64,000 nucleotides of DNA from Citrobacter sp. JGM124 (GTDB lineage Bacteria > Pseudomonadota > Gammaproteobacteria > Enterobacterales > Enterobacteriaceae), in contig NZ_JAERJD010000005.1 of assembly GCF_018257795.1 (NCBI RefSeq), positions 248,001-312,000 of the forward strand. The letters run 5' to 3'. Below are positions 9,324 to 20,129 of the stretch, piece by piece. The position numbers and the translations under genes are program-made. The notes under the pieces are model-generated. The model had not been told where the DNA came from. It did not search any database and was given only the letters and a program-made list of their open reading frames with translations. Position 1 is the first letter of the stretch. Each line of letters opens with the position of its first letter.

Positions 9324-11549
9324 ATGGCCCGTTTTGTCCCCAGTACGCATGGTCACAGCACTTTGCGTAAGATTGCACTCTTTGTCGCCGCAGCGCTGGG
9401 CAGCTATAGCGTGACAAGTTTTGCTGCTGAAACACCGGCGAAAGAAGACACCATCATCGTCACATCCACGGGCGCTCCAGTAGAAAGTCCATGGGGGCCC
9501 ACGCCAACCATCGTAGCCAGGAAAGCTGTCACGGCGACGAAAACGGATACCCCGATTGAAAAAACGCCACAGTCTATTTCAGTCGTAACTAATGAAGAGA
9601 TGCAGACTCACCAATTTGGCTCAGTCAAAGAGGCGCTGGGGTATAGCCCAGGTGTGACCGTGGCCTCTCGCGGTGCCTCTAATACCTATGATTATCTTAT
9701 CGTCCGTGGGTTTGCTCCTGTTGGCTTGAATCAGAATAATTATCTGGATGGCCTGAAACTGAAGGGTGATTTCTATAATGATGCGGTTATAGACCCTTAT
9801 ATGCTGGAACGTGTTGAGCTAATGCGTGGCCCAACGTCGGTACTGTACGGCACAAGCAGTCCTGGCGGGATTGTGAATATGGTAAGCAAACGTCCGAGCA
9901 AAGAACCGTTGCATGAAATTCAGTTTAAAATGGGCAGTGATAACCTGTACCAGACTGGATTTGACTTTAGTGATGCGCTTGATGATGACGGTATTTACTC
10001 TTATCGTCTGACGGGAGTTGCTCGTTCTAATGATGAACAACAAGATCATGCCAAACAGAAACGCTATACGATTGCTCCCGCTTTTACCTGGCAGCCCAGC
10101 GACAGAAGCTTTTTGACATTACTGTCCTATTTTCAGAATGAACCAAACACCGGGTATTACGGTTGGTTACCAAGAGAAGGCACGGTTGATCCATTGCCCG
10201 GTGGTGGACGATTACCGGTGAGTTTTAACGAGGCGGCTGCTAACAATATGTATTCCCGGAACCAGAAAATGGTGGGGTACAATGCAGAGCACGGATTTAA
10301 TGACACATTTACTTTGCGTCAAAATTTACGTTTTTCTGAAATGAAAGTGGATGAAAAAAATGCTTATGGTACGGGTCTATGTACCACATCATGGACTTGC
10401 AGTAGTTTACCTGCTGGCGCGAAAAAAGAAGATTACTTAGGTCGGGGCACCACCCACAGCGAGGAACGACTACAGAATTTTAGTGTTGATACGCAATTAC
10501 AAACTAAATTTACCACTGATAATATTCATCATACTTTATTAACCGGGATAGATTACATGCGGATGCGTAATGACATCCGTGCTGTTTTTGGCAGCGCCCC
10601 GCCATTGGATTTAAATAATCCAGGGCCTTTAGAGTCTGTTGATTTCGGTGACGCTATTCCTTATCAACTAAATAAAACCTATCAGACCGGTATTTATATC
10701 CAGGATCAGGCTGAATGGGATAAATGGGTTGTGACACTTGGCGGACGCTATGACAGGCTGAAACAAAGTACCGTTGTTCGGGCAGAAAATGACACTGTAT
10801 CCCGTAAGGACAGTCAGTTTACTTGGCGTGGTGGTGTTAACTATCTGTTTGATAATGGTATTTCCCCCTATTTTAGTTACAGCCAGTCATTTGAACCAAA
10901 CGCATTTGATCTCTACGGTACGCCTCGTAACGCCTTTAAACCTTCAAAGGGTGAGCAGTATGAAGCTGGGGTAAAATATGTTCCGAAAGATCGGGCTATT
11001 GTGATCACAGGGGCGCTTTATCAGCTGACCAAAACTGATAATTTAATGGCAAACCCTGATCCTACTGCAATCGTGAATCAAGTCCCGGCAGGGGAGATCC
11101 GGGTTCGTGGTGCAGAATTAGAAGCTAAAGCTGCATTAAATCTCAATGTTAATGTTACCGCTTCCTACACATGGACTGATGCTGAATACACGACAGATAC
11201 TAAATTAAAAGGTAATACCCCCGCACAAGTACCGAAGAATATGGCTTCATTATGGGGAGATTATACTTTCCACAGTGGGGAGTTAAGTGGCTTAACACTG
11301 GGTACTGGCGGGCGTTTCATCGGTTCAAGTTTTGGTGATCCGGCGAACAGTTTTAAAGTCGGTAGTGCTGCTGTCATGGATGCAGTGGTGAAATATGACT
11401 TGGGACGGTTTGGTATGAGTGGATCGAGTATTGCCCTCAATGTGAATAATTTACTTAATCGCGAATACGTTGCCAGCTGCTTCGAGAGCTATGGTTGCTT
11501 CTGGGGTGCTGAACGCCAGGTCGTAGCAACGGCAACATTCCGTTTTTAA
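9324..11549 (+). CDS. fhuA: TonB-dependent ferrichrome outer-membrane receptor
   Basis: FhuA imports ferric hydroxamate siderophores across the outer membrane using TonB energy; in E. coli it also receives phages T1, T5 and phi80 and colicin M. The 741-residue precursor has a signal peptide (STLRKIALFVAAALG...SFA), a TonB box (EDTIIVTS) just after it, and a plug domain with IVRGFAPVGLNQNNYLDG and MRGPTSVLYGTSSPGG. The 22-strand barrel ends in the terminal Phe (ATATFRF). The C-terminal Cys pair CFESYGC matches E. coli. It heads fhuACDB. The surface loops differ from E. coli, so phage range should not be assumed. Confidence 0.97.
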   Translation: MARFVPSTHGHSTLRKIALFVAAALGSYSVTSFAAETPAKEDTIIVTSTGAPVESPWGPTPTIVARKAVTATKTDTPIEKTPQSISVVTNEEMQTHQFGSVKEALGYSPGVTVASRGASNTYDYLIVRGFAPVGLNQNNYLDGLKLKGDFYNDAVIDPYMLERVELMRGPTSVLYGTSSPGGIVNMVSKRPSKEPLHEIQFKMGSDNLYQTGFDFSDALDDDGIYSYRLTGVARSNDEQQDHAKQKRYTIAPAFTWQPSDRSFLTLLSYFQNEPNTGYYGWLPREGTVDPLPGGGRLPVSFNEAAANNMYSRNQKMVGYNAEHGFNDTFTLRQNLRFSEMKVDEKNAYGTGLCTTSWTCSSLPAGAKKEDYLGRGTTHSEERLQNFSVDTQLQTKFTTDNIHHTLLTGIDYMRMRNDIRAVFGSAPPLDLNNPGPLESVDFGDAIPYQLNKTYQTGIYIQDQAEWDKWVVTLGGRYDRLKQSTVVRAENDTVSRKDSQFTWRGGVNYLFDNGISPYFSYSQSFEPNAFDLYGTPRNAFKPSKGEQYEAGVKYVPKDRAIVITGALYQLTKTDNLMANPDPTAIVNQVPAGEIRVRGAELEAKAALNLNVNVTASYTWTDAEYTTDTKLKGNTPAQVPKNMASLWGDYTFHSGELSGLTLGTGGRFIGSSFGDPANSFKVGSAAVMDAVVKYDLGRFGMSGSSIALNVNNLLNREYVASCFESYGCFWGAERQVVATATFRF

Positions 11550-11558
11550 TTTCTCTTC

Positions 11559-11580
11559 GGGCGGGGTTCCCCGCCCTTTA
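11559..11580 (+). terminator. Hairpin between fhuA and fhuC (attenuator)
   Basis: GGGCGGGG and CCCCGCCC form a perfect stem with a TT loop region, followed by TTTA. Because fhuC follows closely, it probably attenuates rather than ends transcription, giving more fhuA than fhuCDB. Confidence 0.6.
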
Positions 11581-11594
11581 ACAAGATGGTCACT

Positions 11595-12392
11595 ATGCAG
11601 GACAAACAGGCTCATTCCGGGACAACATTTAGTCTTCAACAAGTGGCTTTCCGGGTTCCGGGGCGCACGTTGCTGGCACCATTATCGTTAACGTTCCCCC
11701 CTGGTAAAGTAACCGGCCTTATTGGTCATAATGGTTCTGGGAAATCTACCCTGCTAAAAATGTTGGGACGCCATCAAAGGGCGTCAGAAGGCAGTATTAA
11801 ACTCAATAATCAGCCACTTGATAGCTGGAGCAGTAAAGCCTTTGCCCGACAGGTCGCTTATTTGCCGCAGCAGTTACCCACAGCAGAAGGGATGACTGTT
11901 CGTGAGCTGGTGGCAGTGGGGCGTTATCCCTGGCACGGTGCCCTTGGGCGTTTTGGATCGGATGATCGCGAACGGGTTGACGAAGCTATCCACTTAGTTG
12001 GATTAGGCGCTTTTTCTGACCGACTGGTGGACAGTTTGTCTGGCGGGGAGCGTCAGCGTGCCTGGATAGCCATGTTGGTGGCCCAGAACAGTCGTTGTTT
12101 GCTGCTGGATGAGCCCACCTCAGCACTGGATATTGCACACCAGGTAGAAGTGCTGGCATTAATCCATCGACTCAGTGTGGAACGAGGCCTGACCGTGATA
12201 GCCGTACTCCATGATATTAATATGGCAGCACGCTATTGCGATAATCTTGTTGCGTTACGCCGTGGTGAAATGATTGCCTCCGGTTCACCTGTGGAGATGA
12301 TGCAAAGTGATACCCTGGAAAAAATTTATGGTATTCCTATGGGGATACTGCCGCACCCTGCGGGTGCCGCACCGGTGAGTTTTGTCTACTGA
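11595..12392 (+). CDS. fhuC: Ferrichrome ABC transporter ATP-binding protein
   Basis: Cytoplasmic ATPase that drives FhuB-mediated import of Fe-hydroxamates across the inner membrane. Walker A is GHNGSGKST, the signature is LSGGERQRAW, Walker B CLLLDEP, and the H-loop VLHDINMAA. About 265 residues, near-identical in layout to E. coli FhuC. The start MQDKQAHSGTTF is preferred by alignment; an in-frame ATG three codons upstream (11586) is an alternative. Its TGA overlaps the fhuD ATG by one base, indicating translational coupling. Confidence 0.96.
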   Translation: MQDKQAHSGTTFSLQQVAFRVPGRTLLAPLSLTFPPGKVTGLIGHNGSGKSTLLKMLGRHQRASEGSIKLNNQPLDSWSSKAFARQVAYLPQQLPTAEGMTVRELVAVGRYPWHGALGRFGSDDRERVDEAIHLVGLGAFSDRLVDSLSGGERQRAWIAMLVAQNSRCLLLDEPTSALDIAHQVEVLALIHRLSVERGLTVIAVLHDINMAARYCDNLVALRRGEMIASGSPVEMMQSDTLEKIYGIPMGILPHPAGAAPVSFVY

Positions 12393-13291
12393 TGCGTTAT
12401 TCTCCCCCGCCCCTTTTAACACGTCGTCGGTTATTGGCAGCGCTAGCCCTCTCGCCGGTATTATTTAACCTGCCATCGGCATTGGCTACCCTGCCTGATT
12501 CTCGACGTATTATTGCCCTGGAATGGCTACCCATCGAATTGCTGATGGCATTGGGTATTACCCCGATGGCTGCGGCCGATCTTCCCAATTACCAAGTCTG
12601 GGTTAATGAACCTAAGTTACCGGATTCGGTGATTGATGTCGGGCTGCGTACGGAACCTAATCTGGAGTTTATGGCGCAGCTGAAGCCTTCTTTAATCCTT
12701 TATTCTGCCGGGTACGGCCCGTCAGAAGAGAAAATAAAGCGGATTGCACCAGGAATAGGGTTTCCGTTCAATGATGGTTCAGGGAAACCACTGGATGTGG
12801 CTCGCCGCTCACTGATGACGCTGGGTGAGGCACTGGGCATGCAGCATATGGCCCAACACCATCTCAATGAATTTGATGTTTTTATTGAGAGTATGAAGCC
12901 ACGTTTTGCTGGACGTGGCCAGCGTCCGTTACTGCTGATGGCGTTTATTGATAATCGCCATGTGCTGGTGGTGGGGAAACACAGTCTGTTTCAGCAAGTC
13001 ATGGATCTGTTAGGACTGGAAAATGCCTGGCAGGGTGAGACCAATTTTTGGGGGACTGCGATTGTTGGTATTGAACGACTGGCCGAGATCAAAGGCGCGG
13101 ATGTGTTGTGTCTTGAACATAACAATAATGCCATGATTCAACAAGCGACCTCCACACCACTATGGCTGGCAATGCCTTTTGTGCGCGAAGCGCGTTTCCA
13201 GCGCATTCCTGCTGTCTGGCTTTATGGCGCAACCCTTTCGGCGATGCACTTCACGCACGTGCTGGATAAAGCCCTTGGAGGCCGAGCATGA
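12392..13291 (+). CDS. fhuD: Ferrichrome periplasmic binding protein
   Basis: Periplasmic cluster-III binding protein that delivers ferric hydroxamates to FhuB. The N-terminus LTRRRLLAALALSP has a twin-arginine (Tat-type) signal, as in E. coli FhuD, before the mature ALEWLPIELLMALGI. Conserved family segments include SVIDVGLRTEPNLE and NAWQGETNFWG. 299 residues. The gene overlaps fhuC by 1 base and fhuB by 4 bases. Confidence 0.95.
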   Translation: MRYSPPPLLTRRRLLAALALSPVLFNLPSALATLPDSRRIIALEWLPIELLMALGITPMAAADLPNYQVWVNEPKLPDSVIDVGLRTEPNLEFMAQLKPSLILYSAGYGPSEEKIKRIAPGIGFPFNDGSGKPLDVARRSLMTLGEALGMQHMAQHHLNEFDVFIESMKPRFAGRGQRPLLLMAFIDNRHVLVVGKHSLFQQVMDLLGLENAWQGETNFWGTAIVGIERLAEIKGADVLCLEHNNNAMIQQATSTPLWLAMPFVREARFQRIPAVWLYGATLSAMHFTHVLDKALGGRA

Positions 13292-15267
13292 TAAGGCATC
13301 GGTTTTTTCTGTCAGTAATTTTTTTACTGATACTATTCATCGCTGCATTGGGGCTAACGCTGGGAAATATGCAGGCTTTATTGCCTGTTGCTGAGTGGGT
13401 GCAGGCGCTGCGCGCCCCTGACCCCGATGAAGTTAATCAAATGCTATTTCACTACAGCTTGCTACCACGGGTATGTATTGCCTTGCTGGTGGGGGCCGGG
13501 CTGGGGATGGTAGGGGTCATGTTCCAGCAGGTTTTACGAAATCCGCTGGCGGAACCAACGACCCTCGGCGTTGCCAGTGGGGCTCAGTTGGGGATCACGG
13601 TAGCGACCCTGTGGGCTCTTCCGATAGCGGTTCAGCCTTATGTGGCATTAATCGGTGCCGTTCTGGTGGGGCTGGTGGTTTTTGGCGTGGCCTGGGGGCG
13701 GCGTCTTTCCCCGGTAACATTAATCCTCGCCGGGTTAGTACTGAGCCTCTATTGCGGTGCGGTTAACCAGTTACTGGCAATTTTCAATTATGACCAGTTA
13801 CAGAATATGTTCCTCTGGGGTACGGGGTCACTTAACCAGCAAGACTGGGGCAGTGTTCAGACCCTGTGGCCACGCCTGTTCGGGGGATTTATCTTAACCC
13901 TGCTACTGCTGCGCCCACTCACATTGATGGGGCTGGATGATGGTGTTGCCCGTAATTTAGGGCTGGCGTTGTCTCTGGCCCGTCTGGGAATACTGAGCCT
14001 GGCGATTATTCTCAGCGCGCAGTTAGTCAGTGCCGTCGGAATAGTGGGATTCATTGGTCTGTTTGCCCCTTTACTGGCAAAAATGCTGGGGGCTCGTCGT
14101 CTGGTTCAACGGTTGTTTTTAGCCCCGCTAATAGGGGCATTGATCCTCTGGCTCTCTGATCAGGTGGTTATCTGGTTAGCCAGTTTCTGGCGTGAAATCT
14201 CTACCGGAACTATTACCGCTCTGATGGGCGCACCGATTTTACTCTGGTTATTACCCCGTCTGCGTACCTACAGCATGCCATCCATGGAGAGCGGCGATAA
14301 TGTCCCGCCGGAACGGCAGGCATTTTATACGTGGGCAGTCTGTGGCTTGATTCTGTTACTCATCACTTCCGCGGTTGCCCTGTCGCTGGGCCGTAATGAA
14401 CAGGGCTTTGACTGGATAAGTGCCACCTTGTTTGATGATGTCATGCCCTGGCGCTGGCCACGAGTGCTGGCAGCGATGACTGCGGGTATCATGCTGGCAG
14501 TGGCAGGATGTTTGATTCAGCGCTTGACAGGTAATGCCATGGCAAGCCCTGAGGTGCTGGGCATTAGCTCGGGGGCGGCATTTGGTGTCGTGCTGATGCT
14601 ATTCTTCGTGCCAGGGAATGCCTTCGGCTGGATGTTACCCGCGGGTAGCCTTGGGGCGGCAGTCACCTTACTGATCATTGTGATTTCAGCGGGCAGGGGG
14701 GGCTTTTCTCCCCAACGCATGTTGCTGGCAGGGATCGCATTAAGTACTGCATTTATGATGTTACTGATGTTGATGATGGCGAGTGGTGATCCTCGTATGT
14801 CTTCAATTCTGACCTGGATTTCTGGTTCGACATATCATGTCAGTAGTACCCAAGCCCTTCAAACCTTAGGGGTGATGGTGGTTCTGTTCGCTATCCTGCC
14901 CCTTTGTCGGCGCTGGCTGGTGATTTTACCACTCGGCCGGGCAACAGCCAGCGCGGTGGGTATGGCAGTGACATCTTCTCAATTACTGGTATTGCTGCTG
15001 GCTGCCACGTTAACGGCGGCGGCAACACTGATTATTGGGCCGCTGAGTTTTGTGGGTTTAATGGCTCCCCATATTGCCAGCATGCTCGGTTTCCGCCGGG
15101 CTGTGCCGCAGATTGTTATTTCAGGAATACTGGGTGGGTTACTGATGATGCTGGCCGACTGGTGCGGCAGGATGATGATGTTCCCGAACCAAGTGCCGGC
15201 GGGGTTGTTAGCCACCTTTATTGGTGCGCCTTACTTTATTTACTTGCTGAGAAAGCAGAGTCGTTAA
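13288..15267 (+). CDS. fhuB: Ferrichrome ABC transporter permease (fused two-half)
   Basis: Inner-membrane permease for Fe-hydroxamates. At 659 residues it is double the usual FecCD permease length. Each half has the family pattern: NPLAEPTTLGVASGA in the N-half and NAMASPEVLGISSGA in the C-half, each followed by helices and an EAA-like loop. Two fused BtuC-type modules of about ten helices each are expected. It starts at an ATGA overlap with fhuD and ends the operon at a bidirectional hairpin. Confidence 0.96.
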   Translation: MIRHRFFLSVIFLLILFIAALGLTLGNMQALLPVAEWVQALRAPDPDEVNQMLFHYSLLPRVCIALLVGAGLGMVGVMFQQVLRNPLAEPTTLGVASGAQLGITVATLWALPIAVQPYVALIGAVLVGLVVFGVAWGRRLSPVTLILAGLVLSLYCGAVNQLLAIFNYDQLQNMFLWGTGSLNQQDWGSVQTLWPRLFGGFILTLLLLRPLTLMGLDDGVARNLGLALSLARLGILSLAIILSAQLVSAVGIVGFIGLFAPLLAKMLGARRLVQRLFLAPLIGALILWLSDQVVIWLASFWREISTGTITALMGAPILLWLLPRLRTYSMPSMESGDNVPPERQAFYTWAVCGLILLLITSAVALSLGRNEQGFDWISATLFDDVMPWRWPRVLAAMTAGIMLAVAGCLIQRLTGNAMASPEVLGISSGAAFGVVLMLFFVPGNAFGWMLPAGSLGAAVTLLIIVISAGRGGFSPQRMLLAGIALSTAFMMLLMLMMASGDPRMSSILTWISGSTYHVSSTQALQTLGVMVVLFAILPLCRRWLVILPLGRATASAVGMAVTSSQLLVLLLAATLTAAATLIIGPLSFVGLMAPHIASMLGFRRAVPQIVISGILGGLLMMLADWCGRMMMFPNQVPAGLLATFIGAPYFIYLLRKQSR

Positions 15268-15271
15268 ACAA

Positions 15272-15294
15272 CCGTCCCTCTTCAGGAGGGACGG
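15272..15294. terminator. Bidirectional terminator between fhuB and hemL
   Basis: CCGTCCCTC and GAGGGACGG form a perfect 9-bp stem in the gap between the convergent genes fhuB and hemL. Confidence 0.8.
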
Positions 15295-15308
15295 CTTATT
15301 TATGATGC

Positions 15309-16589
15309 CTATAATTGGGCAAATGCCACACGAGCGGCATCAATGGTTTTTTGAATGTCTTCTGGTGAATGGGCCACTGACATGAAACCTGCCTCGAAGG
15401 CTGATGGTGCCAAGTAGACGCCTTGATCCAGCATCTGATGAAAGAAACGCTTGAAGCGTTCAACATCGCAGGCCATGACATCTTTATAGCTGGTCACGGC
15501 AGGTGCATCGGTAAAGAAGAGACCGAACATGCCGCCCACATGGTTGATGACCATTGGAATACCCGCTTCTTTAGCAGCATCCAGTAATCCTTCCGCCAGC
15601 ATATCTGTCAGTTCGGTTAGCGTTTCATAAATTCCTGGCTGGGTAATTTCATTGAGACAGGCATAACCCGCAGCCATAGCGATAGGATTACCAGAAAGGG
15701 TCCCAGCCTGGTAGACCGGGCCAACAGGCGCCAGGGCTTCCATAATGTCACGACGGCCCCCAAAAGCACCCACTGGCATACCGCCACCGATAATTTTTCC
15801 TAAACAAGTCAGGTCAGGTTCAACGCCGTAATAGTCCTGAGCACCTGCCAGGGCGACACGAAAACCGGTCATCACTTCGTCGATGATTAACAAAGCACCG
15901 AACTCATCACACAGGGAACGTAAGCCTTGCAGGAAACCATCATTCGGTGGGATGCAGTTCATATTACCGGCCACAGGTTCTACGATGATGCAGGCAATCT
16001 CTTCAGGGTAGCGAGTAAAAGCTTCACGTACAGAGGCGAGATCATTATAGGTACAGGTCAGGGTATGTTTAGCAAAGTCAGCGGGCACACCTGGTGAGTT
16101 TGGCTGACCCAGTGTAAGTGCACCTGAACCGGCTTTGACCAGTAAGCAGTCTGCGTGACCGTGGTAACAACCTTCAAATTTGATGATTTTGTCCCGGCCA
16201 GTGAATCCACGGGCCAGTCGAATGGCGCTCATGGTGGCTTCAGTGCCGGAGTTGACCATACGTACCATATCCATGGTGGGCACCAGTTCAGTGACCAGCT
16301 CGGCCATTTTGACTTCCATTTCGGTCGGAGCACCAAAACTTAAACCACGGCTGACCGCCTCAATGACGGCACTACGAATCGCCGGGTGGTTATGTCCCAG
16401 TATCATCGGCCCCCAGGAACCCACATAATCAATGTAGGCCTTGCCTTCTACGTCAAAGAGATAGGCTCCATCTGCGCGTTCAATAAATAGCGGTACGCCA
16501 CCAACGCCGGTAAAGGCTCGTACTGGTGAATTAACGCCACCGGGAATGACCTGGCGGGCGGCGGTGTACAAGCTTTCAGACTGACTCAT
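15309..16589 (-). CDS. hemL: Glutamate-1-semialdehyde 2,1-aminomutase
   Basis: PLP enzyme converting glutamate-1-semialdehyde to 5-aminolevulinate in C5 haem synthesis. Its 426 residues match E. coli length. Landmarks are [15 protein letters not shown], the PLP-phosphate/ring region [16 protein letters not shown], the aspartate motif [10 protein letters not shown], and the Schiff-base lysine in [17 protein letters not shown]. The start [11 protein letters not shown] is chosen because CAGGAG lies seven bases upstream; the frame is open 13 codons further upstream. It is convergent with fhuB and divergent from clcA. Confidence 0.97.
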   Translation of the reverse strand: MSQSESLYTAARQVIPGGVNSPVRAFTGVGGVPLFIERADGAYLFDVEGKAYIDYVGSWGPMILGHNHPAIRSAVIEAVSRGLSFGAPTEMEVKMAELVTELVPTMDMVRMVNSGTEATMSAIRLARGFTGRDKIIKFEGCYHGHADCLLVKAGSGALTLGQPNSPGVPADFAKHTLTCTYNDLASVREAFTRYPEEIACIIVEPVAGNMNCIPPNDGFLQGLRSLCDEFGALLIIDEVMTGFRVALAGAQDYYGVEPDLTCLGKIIGGGMPVGAFGGRRDIMEALAPVGPVYQAGTLSGNPIAMAAGYACLNEITQPGIYETLTELTDMLAEGLLDAAKEAGIPMVINHVGGMFGLFFTDAPAVTSYKDVMACDVERFKRFFHQMLDQGVYLAPSAFEAGFMSVAHSPEDIQKTIDAARVAFAQL

Positions 16590-16766
16590 GAATAGGCTCC
16601 TGACTCGGAAATAGGGAATAACGGGCATAGTCTATGTGAAACGGTGAACGAGGTGAAATATTTGACGCCGTGGGTCCTGAACGATATTCCGTTATATTCA
16701 TAGGACGTTCACTTAATCAACAGGTAAGATAGATACCTTTCTTGCCATTTTATATGACTGAGACCC

Positions 16767-18203
16767 ATGAATTCAGCAAATTCTAACGCCCCAGAACAGT
16801 ATAGCGCCCTTGAACGTAGCAAGGTTATTCTACGTCGTTTATTTGGTATGGAGGACATGCCTGTCCCGACACTGTTGCTGGCAGCTCTTGTTGGTACTCT
16901 GGCCGGTCTGGCTGGTGTCGGGTTTGATAAAGCCGTCAATTGGGTACAACAATACCGTATTGGTATGCTGGCGGAAGTGGCTGATGATGCCTGGACTGTC
17001 TGGCCTATGGCCTTTCTGGCATCGGCATCATTAGCGATGCTTGGTTATTATCTGGTACGGCGTTTTGCGCCAGAGGCAGGGGGGTCTGGGATACCTGAAA
17101 TTGAAGGTGCGTTAGAAGGCGTGCGTCCGGTACGCTGGTGGCGAGTCATCCCGGTGAAATTTTTTGGCGGGATGGGAACCCTGGGAGCAGGGATGGTACT
17201 GGGGCGTGAAGGGCCGACAGTACAACTTGGGGGAAGCTTCGGTCAGATGGTGTTTGATTTGTTTCGTCTGCGTAAACCAGAAGTTCGTCATTCCCTTGTG
17301 GCAACGGGAGCGGGGGCCGGACTGGCTGCGGCCTTCAATGCCCCCCTGGCGGGTATCTTTTTCGTTATTGAGGAGATGCGCACCCAGTTTCATTACAATT
17401 TTGTCTCAATTAAGGCTGTTTTTATTGGCGTTATTATGTCGACCGTCGTTTATCGGTATTTTAATTCCAGTCTGATTTTGATTGATTTAGGGATGGTTGG
17501 TGATGTTGCGCTGAATACACTCTGGCTTTATCTGGTGATGGGTATGGTAATTGGTATTCTGGGCGTGGTGTTTAACCGTCTCGTGCTGGGTGTACAGGAT
17601 ATGTTTCAGCGCATTCATGGTGGTAATACTACTAAATGGGTGTTGATTGGTGGCCTGATTGGTGGTCTGTGTGGGGTGCTGGCGCTTGCACAGAGTGCGA
17701 CGGTGGGCGGTGGGTTCAATATGATCCCTATTGCGACGGCTGGAAACTATAGCCTGAGTATGCTGGTTATCTTATTCGCGGCCCGTCTTGTTATCAGCCT
17801 GTTGTGCTTTTCTTCTGGCGCACCCGGAGGAATTTTTGCCCCGATTCTTGCTCTGGGGACTTTACTTGGAATGACATATGGAACCCTATGCACTATGTGG
17901 TTACCAGAGTATCATTTACCCATGGGCGTTTTTGCTTTGGCGGGAATGGGGGCGTTGTTGTCAGCCACCTTGCGCGCGCCACTGACCGCTATCGCGCTGG
18001 TTCTGGAAATGACCGGTAATTATCAGCTTATTTTGCCCATGATTGTAACCAGCGTTGGTGCGACATTATTCGCACAGCTTCTTGGCGGAAAACCGTTATA
18101 CTCTCAAATCCTGGCAAGAACACTGGCCAAACAAGAAGCCAGTAAAGCACATGCCGCCTCTCTGACTCCTGCGGCTGAAGCATCAGTAGAGCGGAATACT
18201 TGA
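16767..18203 (+). CDS. clcA: H(+)/Cl(-) exchange transporter ClcA
   Basis: Inner-membrane 2Cl-/H+ antiporter that helps survival in extreme acid. The 478 residues carry the three selectivity-filter motifs in order: [16 protein letters not shown] (with the gating glutamate) and GAPGGIFAP. The internal proton glutamate is in the FFVIEEM segment. Around 18 membrane helices are expected. It stands alone between hemL (divergent) and erpA. Confidence 0.96.
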   Translation: MNSANSNAPEQYSALERSKVILRRLFGMEDMPVPTLLLAALVGTLAGLAGVGFDKAVNWVQQYRIGMLAEVADDAWTVWPMAFLASASLAMLGYYLVRRFAPEAGGSGIPEIEGALEGVRPVRWWRVIPVKFFGGMGTLGAGMVLGREGPTVQLGGSFGQMVFDLFRLRKPEVRHSLVATGAGAGLAAAFNAPLAGIFFVIEEMRTQFHYNFVSIKAVFIGVIMSTVVYRYFNSSLILIDLGMVGDVALNTLWLYLVMGMVIGILGVVFNRLVLGVQDMFQRIHGGNTTKWVLIGGLIGGLCGVLALAQSATVGGGFNMIPIATAGNYSLSMLVILFAARLVISLLCFSSGAPGGIFAPILALGTLLGMTYGTLCTMWLPEYHLPMGVFALAGMGALLSATLRAPLTAIALVLEMTGNYQLILPMIVTSVGATLFAQLLGGKPLYSQILARTLAKQEASKAHAASLTPAAEASVERNT

Positions 18204-18284
18204 ACGATTTACCAGGGTATTGGATAATATTACACAAAGCACGGGGCATTTTTGGCCCGGCTTGTTCATTGTTTGGAGCAAAAA

Positions 18285-18629
18285 ATGAGTGATGACGCAG
18301 CGCTGCCCCTGCAGTTTACAGAAGCAGCAGCAAATAAAGTAAAAAGCCTGATTTCCGATGAAGATAATCCTAATCTGAAGTTGCGTGTTTACATTACCGG
18401 TGGCGGATGCAGCGGTTTTCAGTATGGTTTTACCTTTGACGATCAGATAAACGAAGGTGACATGACCATTGAAAAACAAGGTGTTGCCCTGGTGGTTGAC
18501 CCTATGAGCCTGCAGTATCTGGTCGGGGGTTCGGTAGATTACAGCGAAGGCCTGGAAGGGTCACGTTTCGTTGTGACGAACCCGAATGCAACCAGCACTT
18601 GTGGATGCGGTTCTTCATTCAGTATCTGA
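18285..18629 (+). CDS. erpA: Iron-sulfur cluster insertion protein ErpA
   Basis: A-type carrier that delivers Fe-S clusters to apoproteins, including the isoprenoid enzymes IspG and IspH. The 114 residues include the three cluster-ligand cysteines: GGGCSGFQY, and CGC in [11 protein letters not shown] at the C-terminus. The start [11 protein letters not shown] has GGAG seven bases upstream; an upstream in-frame ATG (18252) lacks support. It is the last core gene before the accessory island. In E. coli the next gene is yadS, which is absent here. Confidence 0.97.
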   Translation: MSDDAALPLQFTEAAANKVKSLISDEDNPNLKLRVYITGGGCSGFQYGFTFDDQINEGDMTIEKQGVALVVDPMSLQYLVGGSVDYSEGLEGSRFVVTNPNATSTCGCGSSFSI

Positions 18630-19370
18630 CCTGAGTCCAGCCTGGAGAGGGGGCATACGCGCTTTCTATGAGATTCCCCTGAAAAGCAGTCCGGCGACTG
18701 CCCCTCTCCTTCCATCTTTACCCCGCTTGTCTTACACCGCCTGTTATTCATTTATTCCATTGATAATCAATGTATTATTTTTATTTGTGGCATTCAATAT
18801 TGCCTCTTTTTAGCTTTAGATGACATTTTATTGATATGTAATGTCCAGTAAATTTTTTGTTTTTATATGTAAGGCTGGCTTAATAGCTACCGTAGAGCGG
18901 CATAATTCGTCACTGAATCTATATCGCTTGAATGCGTGATATTTCTGGGGGCGACGCTGCAGTAAATAACCAGGTTCTTATTCAGGTAAGTTACTGGGCA
19001 AAAAGAGAAAATCCAGCACTTCTGCACTTGAAATAAGACGGGCAGAGAGACTACTGAGAAGCCTGTTTAGAGGGATGATGCTCTCCGCATTGCCTGGATA
19101 GCTGTTATCGCTTATCGGGACGTTCCGTTGAGCCTGTTTACTTGTCTGGAATAATAAAAAAATATCACGTAAAGCCCATTCATTGAACCAATGAAGTATG
19201 TATTCCTCGTATAAGAAATAAATTTTTTATAATAGAAAAAACTAATTTAATACTGATTATGATGTGTTGTCTTCGAAAGGAAATAAGGCTAAATAATATT
19301 ATTCTTGATAAACCCGCCATGCGTTCATCACACTTAAGTTATATTTATTTTCACTCATTTTGTCTTTATT
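18630..19370. other. Gene-free AT-rich stretch after erpA
   Basis: About 740 bases with no open frame that looks coding. yadS would be expected here. The only recurring string seen is GAAATAAGACGGGCAG near 19035, which resembles AAATAGAGACGGGCAG in the tandem repeats at 20.2-21.2 kb. The composition changes from core-like to AT-rich, marking the left edge of the island. Confidence 0.6.
18645..18716 (+). terminator. Possible terminator after erpA
   Basis: GGAGAGGGGGCA pairs with TGCCCCTCTCC across a loop of about 45 bases; T-rich sequence follows. The long loop makes this weak. Confidence 0.35.
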
Positions 19371-19889
19371 TCAATAGTGGTAATGCGGGCAGTTCTGTCC
19401 AGCCTGCTCTGGAGATTGTGGAGTATTATAGCCATTTTCAAGTATTGCATCGATAATTAAGTTTTTAATGTTAACGATGAAAAACTGCGAAATTTTTGTA
19501 ATAAAAGCCGGTGAAGAAGTACGATTAATAGCATCCGTTTTTTTTAACTCTGACTGAAATCTCACCTTAAGAATTAAAAGCAGAGGTAAAGTTAAAATGA
19601 AACAATCAACACATGTCAATTTTATATCTGATTGATTTTTATATAAAAATAACAAGCTTATCAAGATGGCCACAGAGAAGAGGGTTGAAACATCTGTCAT
19701 CGTGGATGTGATTATATGTTTATGAATGTCAAGTGATGTAGATATATCATATATATAAGTCAGTGTTCCTGACAAAAAAAACCATAACTCTGTCTTGTGA
19801 TTTTTTTTGTGACCTAAAGTAAAAAACATTAGACTTTTTTTACATATCCTTAATGATATTCCCAGCGGGATTGTTAGCTTTACAAGCAC
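19371..19889 (-). CDS. Hypothetical membrane protein
   Basis: I do not recognise this protein. The 172-codon frame starts at GTG with AGGA eight bases upstream. Remaining open that long by chance is unlikely in DNA this AT-rich. The product is basic near the N-terminus, with at least two strongly hydrophobic segments (TLFSVAILISLLFLY and CFILTLPLLLILKV, around residues 68-105) and a polar, His/Pro-containing C-terminus. No helix-turn-helix or signal-peptide pattern is evident. It faces away from the fimbrial operon and is the only candidate gene between erpA and the pilin. It may be a real small membrane protein or the remnant of a larger gene. Confidence 0.42.
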   Translation of the reverse strand: MLVKLTIPLGISLRICKKSLMFFTLGHKKNHKTELWFFLSGTLTYIYDISTSLDIHKHIITSTMTDVSTLFSVAILISLLFLYKNQSDIKLTCVDCFILTLPLLLILKVRFQSELKKTDAINRTSSPAFITKISQFFIVNIKNLIIDAILENGYNTPQSPEQAGQNCPHYHY

Positions 19890-20129
19890 ACAGCAATCCT
19901 GGCAGGGGATAGATAGAACAGTATTCTTTCAAATATGTTTGAAAAATTAAAAAAATATGAAGTAAAATTTTATTATTTAAACTTAGCCAAATCCATTGGC
20001 TGAACTCTGTATAACGTTAAGTATATTTTCATCAAATAAATAAAGTGCCAGAAAGTATATCGAGATATTTTTCAGGAAATACAAAAGATGAACTACCTGA
20101 GGTCGTGTTTATCCTGAATTTAAGTTAAG

